From an uncultured Collinsella sp. (GTDB taxonomy: Bacteria > Actinomycetota > Coriobacteriia > Coriobacteriales > Coriobacteriaceae): a stretch of 9,043 nucleotides of DNA. Position numbers and translations under genes: made by a program. The DNA is taken from positions 1 through 9,043 of the forward strand of contig CAADUS010000094.1 in NCBI GenBank assembly GCA_900752275.1, written 5' to 3'. The notes beneath the pieces were generated by a model. It made no database searches. It was not told where the DNA came from and saw only the letters and a program-made list of their open reading frames with translations. This document shows, one piece after another, positions 1 to 5,930 of the stretch. Position 1 is the first letter of the stretch; each line of letters starts with the position of its first letter.

Positions 1-443
1 ATAAACAGGCCCAAGAGCAACACGATGGTCCAGGTGTTCTGGGTAAAGTTGACGACCGGCACGAGGGCGGTGCGAACCTTCATCATGGCATAACCGCTTT
101 GACGCTGGGCGGCATGGCCCGCCTCGTGGCAGGCAACGGCAACGCTTGCGACCGACCCGCCCGAACGGTTGGCATCCGAGAGATACAGATTGTTATCCTG
201 CGGGTTGTAGTGGTCGGTGAGCTCACCGGCGACGCCCTTGATACCCACGGCGTTGCAGCCGTTGGCGTCGAGCATGCGGCGAGCGACCGTGGCGCCCGTG
301 TCGCCGTCCGAGCGAACCTTGGACCAGGTTTTGTACGTCGAGTTGATATAGTTCTGTGCGGCAAGACCGATCACCGTGCAGACAAGAACAACCAGCAGGT
401 ACAGCGGGTCGATGCCAAAGCCGTATCCATAGTAATAAGGCAT
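1..443 (-). CDS. YugP-family membrane zinc metallopeptidase, 3' end outside the window
   Basis: The leftward frame from the ATG at 443 stays open for 147 codons and leaves the window without a stop, so this is the N-terminal part of a protein usually about 220-240 residues long. An ideal AGGAGG-like site (GGAGG at 451-455, 7 nt spacer) fixes the start. The protein opens with an aromatic PYYYGYGFG stretch, a hydrophobic segment at about residues 14-30, then a soluble part ending in the zinc-binding helix CHEAGHAAQ, with the HExxH motif at residues 106-110. A second hydrophobic segment begins near residue 138 (TIVLLLGLF). This layout is that of the YugP/DUF zinc-dependent membrane protease family (Bacillus YugP type), whose substrates are poorly known; a role in membrane protein quality control is plausible but not shown here. 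It lies downstream of rnd on the same strand, 124 nt away. Confidence 0.88.
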   Translation of the reverse strand, partial: MPYYYGYGFGIDPLYLLVVLVCTVIGLAAQNYINSTYKTWSKVRSDGDTGATVARRMLDANGCNAVGIKGVAGELTDHYNPQDNNLYLSDANRSGGSVASVAVACHEAGHAAQRQSGYAMMKVRTALVPVVNFTQNTWTIVLLLGLF

Positions 444-535
444 GCGAATTCCTCCGAATCGAGTTACACGTTGGAGGCATTTTACCCACTCGCCCAGCCA
501 ACGAGACACCATCGATGTTTTGGCATTGCAGCTCT

Positions 536-560
536 AAAACGTTTGCAGCGCTTGGCAAAC
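536..560 (-). terminator. Possible weak intrinsic terminator after rnd
   Basis: Read leftwards, GTTTGC and GCAAAC form a perfect 6-bp stem (arms at 555-560 and 541-546) around an 8-nt loop, followed by GTTTT (540-536). It lies just past the rnd stop. The stem is short and the U run has only four residues, so termination may be partial and some rnd transcripts may continue into the metallopeptidase gene. Confidence 0.4.
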
Positions 561-567
561 CGCGTAA

Positions 568-1701
568 CTACAAAAGCTCGATTTTGCCGTCCTTCACAGT
601 GAGTCCCATGTTGCCCGAGAGCAGATCGTCCAGACGCGAACCCACAAGCTCAAAACGCCAGCCTTCGCGCAGGGGACTTTGCTCAGGATGCTCAATGTAG
701 TCGGCCAGGTCATCGCGCGAGGCAATGACCGAGGTCGCCACGCCCGAGCGCTCGGCAACCAGGCGAATGAGCGCGTACATGAGATCCGTCACGCTCTCCA
801 GCTCCGGAGAGATTTGGCGATGCCCGCGCACCATAAGCGGCAGGCGGTCGTGCGGGCAACTCGCGCCGCGCTTGATGGCCATCAACGCGCCATCCACGTC
901 GCGCTCCCCCAGCTGGTCGGTGCCGCGAATGCTGCGGAACTCCTCAACACGCACGGGATTGCGCTTAACCAGGGCTAGCAGCGTATCATCAGACATAACC
1001 CACTTGCGCGGGATATTGCGGCGCTCAGCGCGGTCTTCACGCCAGGCGGCAAGCTCACGCGCAATGCCCAGCTGATGGCGGCTACACGAGTTGATGCGCT
1101 TGACCTTGCGGAATGCCTCGTGGCGATCGGCACGGTAGTGCGACTCGTCGGCCAGAGGGCGCAACTCATCGAGCACCCAGTCCACGCGGCCCAGCTCGCG
1201 CAGACGGCTCATCATCTCGGTATAGGCGACGATCAAGTACTTGACGTCGTCGATCGCGTACTCGATCTGCTTATCGCTCAGCGGGCGGCGCGACCAATCG
1301 GTCAGCGACTCGGTCTTGGGAAGTGATACGCCGCAGAACGTCTGAACGAGCGCACCATACGAGATCTGCTGGCGCTCGCCCAAAAAGGCGGCGGCAACCT
1401 GCGTGTCAAAAATCGGTCGCGGCAGTGCGCCCACGGTATGGAGCATAACCTCCATGTCTTGAGAGCAAGCATGGAACACCTTGACCACGCCCTCGTCAGC
1501 CATAAGCTCGGCAAGCGGCGACAGGTCGTCGATCACCAGAGGATCGACCGCGACACTCTCGGCGGGGGTGGCAATCTGGACCAGGCACAGGCGCGGATGA
1601 AACGTGCGCTCGCGCAAAAACTCGGTGTCGACGGCGATCGCGTCGAACTCGCGGGCGCGCTGGCAAAAGTCGACCAGAGCCTGATGTGTGGAAATGTACA
1701 T
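568..1701 (-). CDS. rnd: Ribonuclease D (3'-5' exoribonuclease)
   Basis: A protein of 377 residues, the usual RNase D size (about 375). RNase D trims 3' extensions of tRNA precursors and other structured RNAs in the cytoplasm. The DEDDy exonuclease domain (about 1-190) shows all three motifs: Exo I DTEF with D25 and E27, Exo II HACSQD with D82, and Exo III Y148-x3-D152. An HRDC domain follows at about 207-285 (LGIARELAAWREDRAERRNIPR is typical; only the core is cited: AAWREDRAERRNIPRKW), and a second HRDC-like region fills the C-terminus. I chose the ATG at 1701 (protein MYISTHQALVDF) because homologs begin just before this helix; an in-frame ATG at 1737 would add 12 residues that do not fit the family. 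The ribosome site before 1701 is weak (GGGTTGAT). It is divergently transcribed from the lipid kinase gene. Confidence 0.93.
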   Translation of the reverse strand: MYISTHQALVDFCQRAREFDAIAVDTEFLRERTFHPRLCLVQIATPAESVAVDPLVIDDLSPLAELMADEGVVKVFHACSQDMEVMLHTVGALPRPIFDTQVAAAFLGERQQISYGALVQTFCGVSLPKTESLTDWSRRPLSDKQIEYAIDDVKYLIVAYTEMMSRLRELGRVDWVLDELRPLADESHYRADRHEAFRKVKRINSCSRHQLGIARELAAWREDRAERRNIPRKWVMSDDTLLALVKRNPVRVEEFRSIRGTDQLGERDVDGALMAIKRGASCPHDRLPLMVRGHRQISPELESVTDLMYALIRLVAERSGVATSVIASRDDLADYIEHPEQSPLREGWRFELVGSRLDDLLSGNMGLTVKDGKIELL

Positions 1702-1763
1702 ATCAACCCATCGAATAAGGTTAGGCCCGAAAAACACGGGTAGGATATCGGTATTGCTCTACA

Positions 1764-1771
1764 ACTATACT
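1764..1771. promoter_or_regulatory. Overlapping divergent -10 elements between rnd and the lipid kinase gene
   Basis: The 98-nt gap between the two divergent genes contains ACTATACT. Read rightwards it gives TATACT (1766-1771), read leftwards TATAGT (complement of 1764-1769), both 5/6 matches to the sigma-70 -10 box. Neither side has a good -35 hexamer at 17 bp. The rightward transcript would start near 1778, some 22 nt before the kinase ATG; the leftward one near 1757, about 56 nt before rnd. This is a prediction from motif and position only. Confidence 0.4.
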
Positions 1772-1799
1772 CGGTTAGTCACAGAACGGGAACGTAAGT

Positions 1800-2717
1800 A
1801 TGCGCTGCCTTATCATCCACAACCCGGCATCGGGTCCCAGCTCCGATGAAATCTTCGCATTCACGCACGCCCTTGCACAGGGCGGCGACGAGGTCGTGAT
1901 GCGTTTTATCGGCGATGGCATGGAGCCCGAGGACGCGGTAGAGGACGTTCGTGAGTTCGATCGCGTGGTCGTTTCGGGTGGCGACGGCACCGTCTCCAAC
2001 GTGCTCGACCAGATGCGCGGGTGCGGTGTCCCTACGCTCGTCTTCCCCTCCGGCACGGCTTGCCTGTTCTTTAACAACATCGGCAATGCCCCCGAGGCGG
2101 CGGCACTCGCCAAGGCTTGCCGCGCCGGCCGCACGGTCAAGGTGGACATGGGTGAGCTCTTTTGGCTCGACGAGAACGGCAACGAGAAGCGCCACGGCTT
2201 TATCATCATCGCCGGCTCGGGCTTCGACGCCGAGATCATGATGAAGGCCGCTCCCACCAAAAACGACATTGGCGAGATCGCCTACTTCCTCTCCGCGCTC
2301 GCCACGCCCAACCCCACGGTGGCGCACTTTACCATTGAGCACGACGGCATTGTCGAGGAGCTCGACGGTATCTGCTGCATGGCAGGCAATACCTCGGTCA
2401 TCCAAAACGACATCAACCTATTCCCTAACTGCCGCATGGACGACGGCATGGTCGACATCGTCGTTATTGAGCCCGTACGCACGGTGCAGCTGCTCCCCAC
2501 GGTAATTACCGCCGCGCTCGACCCCGCTGGCAAATTGCTCGGCCGTCCGCAGTTTAAGATCATCCAGACCAAGGAAGCCAAGATCACCTGCACGCCATCG
2601 TTGGGCATGCAGTTCGATGGCGAGATCATCTCCAGCAACTCCGGCGTCTTTGGCGCCCGCGCACTGCCGCAATGCCTCGATCTCATCGTCGACGAATTTT
2701 CACCGCTCGGAAAATAG
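1800..2717 (+). CDS. Diacylglycerol kinase / YegS-like lipid kinase
   Basis: A 305-residue protein of the DAGK catalytic family (YegS, DgkB, BmrU relatives), which phosphorylate diacylglycerol or related lipids at the inner face of the membrane, recycling diacylglycerol into phosphatidate. The nucleotide-binding signature SGGDGT is at residues 59-64, preceded by IHNPASG (6-12), the usual first strand motif. FPSGTACLF (82-90) corresponds to the conserved PLGT(G/A)N loop, GSGFDAE (139-145) to GxGfDA, and CRMDDGMVDIVVI (211-223) plus FDGE (272-275) to the C-terminal beta-sandwich motifs with metal-binding acids. Substrate cannot be told from sequence. The normal loop residues GTGN read GTAC here, a small departure. 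The ATG at 1800 has only a poor ribosome site (GGGAACG). The stop codon overlaps the ribosome site of the small peptide gene that follows. Confidence 0.88.
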   Translation: MRCLIIHNPASGPSSDEIFAFTHALAQGGDEVVMRFIGDGMEPEDAVEDVREFDRVVVSGGDGTVSNVLDQMRGCGVPTLVFPSGTACLFFNNIGNAPEAAALAKACRAGRTVKVDMGELFWLDENGNEKRHGFIIIAGSGFDAEIMMKAAPTKNDIGEIAYFLSALATPNPTVAHFTIEHDGIVEELDGICCMAGNTSVIQNDINLFPNCRMDDGMVDIVVIEPVRTVQLLPTVITAALDPAGKLLGRPQFKIIQTKEAKITCTPSLGMQFDGEIISSNSGVFGARALPQCLDLIVDEFSPLGK

Positions 2718-2726
2718 GAGGACCCC

Positions 2727-2819
2727 ATGAACTACAATCCCCTGATTGGCTTTATCGTCATCGTCTTGGCCATGCTCGTCGGTTACGCCATCAATGTGAT
2801 TCACCGCCGAAAGAAGTAA
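2727..2819 (+). CDS. Small single-pass membrane protein (30 residues), unknown function
   Basis: A short ORF of 30 codons starts 9 nt after the lipid kinase stop and has an excellent ribosome site, AGGAGG at 2716-2721, which overlaps that stop codon (5 nt spacer). The peptide is MNYNPLIG, then a hydrophobic stretch of about 18 residues (FIVIVLAMLVGYAINVI, residues 9-25), then the basic tail HRRKK. This is the form of a one-pass membrane peptide with the positive end in the cytoplasm. The strong ribosome site, the tight spacing and the terminator right behind it argue for a real gene co-transcribed with the kinase. It may tether or modulate the kinase or another membrane protein; no family is recognised and the function is unknown. 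Confidence 0.72.
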   Translation: MNYNPLIGFIVIVLAMLVGYAINVIHRRKK

Positions 2820-2852
2820 ATCCACATTGGTATGATATTCATCCAGTTATCG

Positions 2853-2902
2853 ACTCTCCCGTTGTTTATGCAAATCCTAAACAGCGGGAGAGTTTCCTTT
2901 TT
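2853..2902 (+). terminator. Strong intrinsic terminator after the lipid kinase operon
   Basis: ACTCTCCCGTTGTTTA (2853-2868) pairs with TAAACAGCGGGAGAGT (2878-2893) over 16 bp with one G-U pair and a 9-nt loop. A U-rich run, TTTCCTTTTT, follows immediately (2893-2902). It lies 33 nt behind the small membrane peptide gene and closes that transcription unit. Confidence 0.9.
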
Positions 2903-2966
2903 GAGCACTGTCTGGCGCTTTATTCAGCTATAGTAAATGCAGGGTGCCTTTATTTAACTAAAGCCA

Positions 2967-2972
2967 TATAAT
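2967..2972 (+). promoter_or_regulatory. Consensus -10 box in the dipeptidase upstream region
   Basis: TATAAT at 2967-2972 is a perfect -10 hexamer in the AT-rich gap between the terminator and the dipeptidase gene. No clear -35 is found 16-18 bp upstream (about 2944-2950 reads GTGCCT). A start near 2979 would leave a leader of roughly 148 nt. The rest of 2820-3126 holds the terminator, the direct repeats described separately and nothing that looks coding. Confidence 0.35.
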
Positions 2973-2983
2973 GAGTATTATTA

Positions 2984-3013
2984 TCCGCTCATCGTATATT
3001 TCTTCACGCTCAT
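2984..3013 (+). promoter_or_regulatory. Paired 9-bp direct repeats 12 bp apart, LytTR-like operator candidate
   Basis: CGCTCATCG occurs at 2986-2994 and again at 3007-3015, exactly 21 bp apart start to start, two turns of the helix. Shifted by two bases the units read TCCGCTCAT (2984-2992) and CACGCTCAT (3005-3013). These match the described LytTR-box form [TA][AC][CA]GTTN[AG][TG] at 8/9 and 7/9 positions, with the same 12-bp gap. The sites lie just upstream of weak -35/-10 candidates (TAAACT at 3045-3050), the place expected for an activator. Regulator identity is inference. Confidence 0.4.
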
Positions 3014-3126
3014 CGAGTAAAACTATTGTCGAATGAATACTCTTTAAACTTCCTTTAGGCTAGTAGATGTATTTATTAGCTGAAGCTCCGTACGATTTCG
3101 CGGGGTTTCAACAGTTGGGAGGGATC

Positions 3127-4926
3127 ATGAGGTTTACTCATCCTGTCAACACGCTCAAGAAGCTTGGCTGCGGCCTTGCATTTGGAGCAGCGGCCATTAT
3201 GGCTATGCCGACTTCGGCGCTCGCTTGCACCCAGATCTACATGGGCAGCCAGCTCACGGCAGACGGCAACACGTACTACGGCCGCTCCGAGGACTTCGGC
3301 CCGCGTTACGTCAAGCACTTTGGCATCGAGCCCGCACACAAGGACGGCAGCAAGTACACCTCGGTCGAGTCCGGCTTTGAATACAAGTCCAAGGGCGCAA
3401 CCTACCGCTACACCTTCGTTCGCGACAACCCCTCTCAGTGGGAAGATCGTTACGACGCATATTCCGAGGCTGGCATCAACGAGAAGGGCGTTTCCTGCTC
3501 TGCCACGCTGAGCACCTCCTATAACGAGAAGGCAGAGGAAGCCGACCCCGTCACCGAGGAGACCGGCATCGGCGAGTACAACTACGCCAGCGTCATTCTA
3601 GGCGAGAGTGCCACGGCCCGCGAAGGTGTCGAGCTCCTCGGCAACCTGATTGACGAGCAGGGCGTCTGCTCCAACGACCAGATCATCATCGCCGACAACA
3701 ACGAGACCTGGCTGTTTGCAGCGCTTTCCGGCCATCAGTGGATTGCCATGAGGCTCACCGACGATATCGCCTCGCTCAACCCCAACATCGGCAACCTCAC
3801 CTATGACGTCGACCTCGACGACACCGAGAACTGCCTCCACTCCGAGGGCATCGAGTCCATGCCTAAGGAGAAGGGCTTTGCCGAGTACACCGACGGCAAG
3901 TTCGACGTCGCCAAGACCTACGGCGAGGAGATTAGCGAGGCCGGTATGCACCAGTGGTCGCGCTATGTCCAGGGCCGCGATTACTTCATGGCTCCGCTTG
4001 CCGAGGGCACCGACTACGAGATCGTCAAGGACGAGCGCGAAGACGCTCGTGCGACGACCGGCGCCCTGGTCCACGAGATGCAGCCGCTGTTCTTTACGCC
4101 CGGCAAGTCCGACTGGAACACCTTTGAGATGATTCGTTCCTTCGCCGCTCGCGGCGAGAATGTCGCCGGCCTCAACGCCAACACCGACGGCGCCTATGCC
4201 ATCGGCTCCAACCGCAACACCGAGATCCACACCTTCCAGATCCGTCACGGCATGGACCCCGAGATCGCGACCATCCAATGGGAGATGCTCTCCAACGCCG
4301 AGTTCTCCGTCGCTATCCCCCTCTATTCCGCACTGCTCACCGAGGTCAGCCCCTACTTCAGCGATCAGGATGTCTCCTTTGATCACTGTGAAGAGGAAGA
4401 CGTCGTGAACAACGAGGAGCCCAAGAACTCCATCAACTACGTCCTCATGGACATCAACACGCTCGCCTATGAGAATCGCGACAGCTGCGCCACCGGCGTC
4501 CGCGCCTATCTCGACGCCCTGCAGAAGGAGCTCATTGAGCAGAACCTGACCGTCGACGAGGCCATGCAGGCCGCCAAGGACACCGAGGCCCGCACCGCCC
4601 TGGCCAACAAGGCCGGCAAGGCGGCGACCAAGAACACCTACGTCAAGTGCAAGGCCATGCTCGAGGAGATGCGCGACTACCTCAAGGAGGGCGACTTCTC
4701 CGAGGAGTTCGTCCCGAGTGACTACGATGCCGACAACGACTGCCTGGTCGAGTCCATCACCTACGCCGACGAGGCCCTCTCCGATGAGGACGTTGCCGAG
4801 CCCGAGGTTGAGGAAGAGGCGACCGAGGAGAAGTCCGAGGGCAACAACATGGCCGCCATGGCCGTTGTCGCCATCGTCATCATCGGTGTCTGCGGCTTCG
4901 TGCTCTATCGTCGCAAGAAGGCCTAA
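3127..4926 (+). CDS. Secreted, membrane-anchored C69-family dipeptidase
   Basis: A 599-residue Ntn-hydrolase of peptidase family C69 (dipeptidase A / PepD type), which cleaves dipeptides with an N-terminal cysteine nucleophile. Residues 1-33 form a signal peptide: KK at 11-12, a hydrophobic core LGCGLAFGAAAIMAM and a signal peptidase I site TSALA before C34. The mature chain then opens CTQIYMGSQLTADGNTYYG, the family's N-terminal signature with the Cys first, followed by GRSEDFG. So export and catalytic maturation would happen in one cut. Further family blocks include QIIIADNNETWLFAA and HQWIAMRLTDD. The C-terminus has an acidic linker (EVEEEATEEKSEG), one membrane helix (about 573-593) and the stop-transfer tail YRRKKA, with no LPxTG motif. 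I chose the ATG at 3127 because GGGAGGG (3117-3123) precedes it and the signal peptide begins there. The likely role is digestion of peptides outside the cell. Confidence 0.92.
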   Translation: MRFTHPVNTLKKLGCGLAFGAAAIMAMPTSALACTQIYMGSQLTADGNTYYGRSEDFGPRYVKHFGIEPAHKDGSKYTSVESGFEYKSKGATYRYTFVRDNPSQWEDRYDAYSEAGINEKGVSCSATLSTSYNEKAEEADPVTEETGIGEYNYASVILGESATAREGVELLGNLIDEQGVCSNDQIIIADNNETWLFAALSGHQWIAMRLTDDIASLNPNIGNLTYDVDLDDTENCLHSEGIESMPKEKGFAEYTDGKFDVAKTYGEEISEAGMHQWSRYVQGRDYFMAPLAEGTDYEIVKDEREDARATTGALVHEMQPLFFTPGKSDWNTFEMIRSFAARGENVAGLNANTDGAYAIGSNRNTEIHTFQIRHGMDPEIATIQWEMLSNAEFSVAIPLYSALLTEVSPYFSDQDVSFDHCEEEDVVNNEEPKNSINYVLMDINTLAYENRDSCATGVRAYLDALQKELIEQNLTVDEAMQAAKDTEARTALANKAGKAATKNTYVKCKAMLEEMRDYLKEGDFSEEFVPSDYDADNDCLVESITYADEALSDEDVAEPEVEEEATEEKSEGNNMAAMAVVAIVIIGVCGFVLYRRKKA

Positions 4927-4946
4927 GACCCTCACGTTCCGAGAGA

Positions 4947-4992
4947 CGGGCGGGGTCGCATGAGTCATCCCGCCCGCTCAGCCTGCCCTTTT
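4947..4992 (+). terminator. Probable intrinsic terminator after the dipeptidase gene
   Basis: CGGGCGGG (4947-4954) and CCCGCCCG (4969-4976) form a perfect 8-bp GC stem with a 14-nt loop. The U run (TTTT, 4989-4992) lies about 12 nt behind the stem, further than usual, so the structure may end transcripts inefficiently or mainly protect the 3' end. Confidence 0.5.
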
Positions 4993-5055
4993 GACCGGCA
5001 GGAAACGCCGCCGAAATCTTTTCAAAAAAAAGATTTCCCCGCACACACTTCGCTG

Positions 5056-5064
5056 TGCTATAGT
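5056..5064 (+). promoter_or_regulatory. Extended -10 promoter for the Trp leader and ECF operon
   Basis: TGCTATAGT at 5056-5064 is an extended -10 (TGn followed by TATAGT, 5/6). The region 17 bp upstream (TCCCCG) is a poor -35, which an extended -10 can tolerate. A start near 5071 leaves about 52 nt before the leader ATG. A short dyad, GCACA (5041-5045) and TGTGC (5054-5058), overlaps the spacer; whether it is an operator is unknown. Confidence 0.5.
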
Positions 5065-5122
5065 GCAGCGCAACAGCAATGAGGTGCAACCGCGCCAAGG
5101 CATCACGAAAGGAGCCACCAAG

Positions 5123-5191
5123 ATGATGAACACGATGAAGTCCCTCAACAACTGGTGGTGGCGTGATGCGAATACGATCGGTCGAAAGTGA
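5123..5191 (+). CDS. Trp leader peptide (attenuator peptide) of the ECF operon
   Basis: A 22-codon ORF with a good ribosome site (AAAGGAG at 5108-5114, 8 nt spacer) whose middle reads NNWWWRD: three consecutive TGG codons at 5153-5161. Tryptophan is the rarest amino acid, and a run of three in so short a peptide just before a terminator is the hallmark of trp-type attenuation. The peptide itself is expected to have no function; its translation senses charged tRNA-Trp. A second in-frame ATG follows directly (5126). The last codons of the ORF, 5179-5187, double as the antiterminator strand. The next open gene is the transporter S component, 145 nt downstream, not a trp biosynthesis gene. Confidence 0.87.
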   Translation: MMNTMKSLNNWWWRDANTIGRK

Positions 5192-5258
5192 GTCCCTCAC
5201 GCCTGTTTTTGCGCTCTAGGTGATTGGAAGGCCTCCGGTTTCGACCGGGGGTCTTTTT
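5160..5258 (+). promoter_or_regulatory. Ribosome-mediated Trp attenuator with alternative RNA pairings
   Basis: Three pairings are visible. First, GGCGTGA (5160-5166, overlapping the last Trp codon) pairs with TCACGCC (5197-5203), a possible pause stem. Second, CGGTCGAAA (5179-5187) pairs exactly over 9 bp with TTTCGACCG (5239-5247), which includes the terminator loop and inner right arm: the antiterminator. Third, the terminator itself (5228-5260). The second and third exclude each other. A ribosome stalled on the Trp codons would cover the RNA to about 5165-5172, leaving 5179-5187 free to form the antiterminator; a ribosome reaching the stop at 5189-5191 would cover that segment, so the terminator forms. 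Confidence 0.78.
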
Positions 5259-5260
5259 CT
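5228..5260 (+). terminator. Attenuator terminator with UUCG tetraloop
   Basis: GGCCTCCGGT (5230-5239) pairs with ACCGGGGGTC (5244-5253) over 10 bp with two G-U pairs, extendable by two A-U pairs, closed by the very stable UUCG loop (5240-5243). TTTTT follows at 5254-5258. It lies between the Trp leader peptide and the S-component gene, so it governs read-through into the ECF operon. Confidence 0.9.
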
Positions 5261-5336
5261 ATCTCGAGCCCGATCGCATTCGCATCACGCGCCTCCGTTT
5301 TTCTCTTACACTCCCCATTTCGAAAGGACTTTCACC

Positions 5337-5906
5337 ATGTCTCAGAACACCACCGCCCAGCCCCGCGCCGTCCAGACCGCCGACCGCGGCAAACTCGATA
5401 TCCGCGCCCTTGTCCTGCTCGCCATCCTGCTTGCCGCCGGCTTCATCCTCAACTTCACCGTCGGCAAGGCAATCTCGGGCATCTCGGGCGGCATGATCAG
5501 CCCCGAGTTCATCATCTCGGCTTTCTGCCTCACCATCCTGGTCGTTCGTCCCAACATTGGCCAGGCGCTCGTCATTGGTCTCATCTCGGCGGCCGTGATC
5601 CAGATCACTACCACCTCGCCGTTTGTCGATTTTGCCGCCGAGGGCATCGCCGCTATGCTCATGGCCGTCATTGTCAACGCCACCGCCAAGGACGGCCAGG
5701 TTAAGCCCGTCATCGCCATCGTCGCAACATTCGTGACCACCTTTGTCTCGGGCGTCATCTTCATGGTCATCAAGATGGCCATGCTCGGCGTTGTGGGCGA
5801 GCTCGCCGCAGCCATGCTGCCCGTCGTCGCCATGACCGCCGTGTTTAACGCAATTCTGGTCGGCGCCCTTTACCTGCCCATCCAGAAGGCCCTTAAGCTC
5901 AACTAA
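5337..5906 (+). CDS. ECF transporter S component, probably for tryptophan (TrpP-like)
   Basis: A 189-residue integral membrane protein with a hydrophilic N-terminus (1-23) and five to six hydrophobic helices (about 24-42, 53-70, 76-92, 100-115, 124-148 and 155-180), the size and layout of ECF substrate-binding S components. The first helix, ALVLLAILLAAGFILNF, is followed by a glycine-rich turn and SPEFIIS. It sits first in an operon with a double ATPase and EcfT, so it should supply substrate specificity to that dedicated (group I) complex. The Trp leader upstream argues that the substrate is tryptophan or an indole relative, and the pattern around NIGQALVIGLISAAVIQITT with TTSP recalls the TrpP family, from memory only. 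The ATG at 5337 has AAAGGA at 5323-5328, 8 nt spacer. Other S-component families cannot be excluded. Confidence 0.8.
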   Translation: MSQNTTAQPRAVQTADRGKLDIRALVLLAILLAAGFILNFTVGKAISGISGGMISPEFIISAFCLTILVVRPNIGQALVIGLISAAVIQITTTSPFVDFAAEGIAAMLMAVIVNATAKDGQVKPVIAIVATFVTTFVSGVIFMVIKMAMLGVVGELAAAMLPVVAMTAVFNAILVGALYLPIQKALKLN

Positions 5907-5930
5907 CCTGCCCGGCTTTACCACCAAAGA

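Noticed and set aside
1702..1737. ATG at 1737 as rnd start
   Set aside because: Adds 12 residues not seen in RNase D proteins; the protein starting at 1701 aligns with the usual N-terminus, though its ribosome site is weak, so some doubt remains.
3067..3126. Upstream ATG at 3067 as the dipeptidase start
   Set aside because: No ribosome site, and it would put 20 hydrophilic residues in front of a complete signal peptide; the ATG at 3127 has GGGAGGG.
4780..4926. Sortase (LPxTG) anchoring of the dipeptidase
   Set aside because: No LPxTG-like motif before the C-terminal helix; the tail is a plain membrane anchor with RRKK.
3598..4968. Leftward 456-codon open frame opposite the dipeptidase gene
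   Set aside because: It is the mirror of a GC-rich coding strand (runs of Gly, Val, Leu, Asp), has no ribosome site and no recognisable domain; the rightward C69 protein explains the region.
5128..5253. T-box riboswitch for tRNA-Trp
   Set aside because: No T-box consensus (such as TGGNACCGCG) is seen, whereas a translated Trp-rich leader with its own ribosome site is present.
5220..5336. Upstream start for the S component at 5220
   Set aside because: The extension would be translated through the attenuator terminator stem and has no family character; the ATG at 5337 has AAAGGA at good distance.
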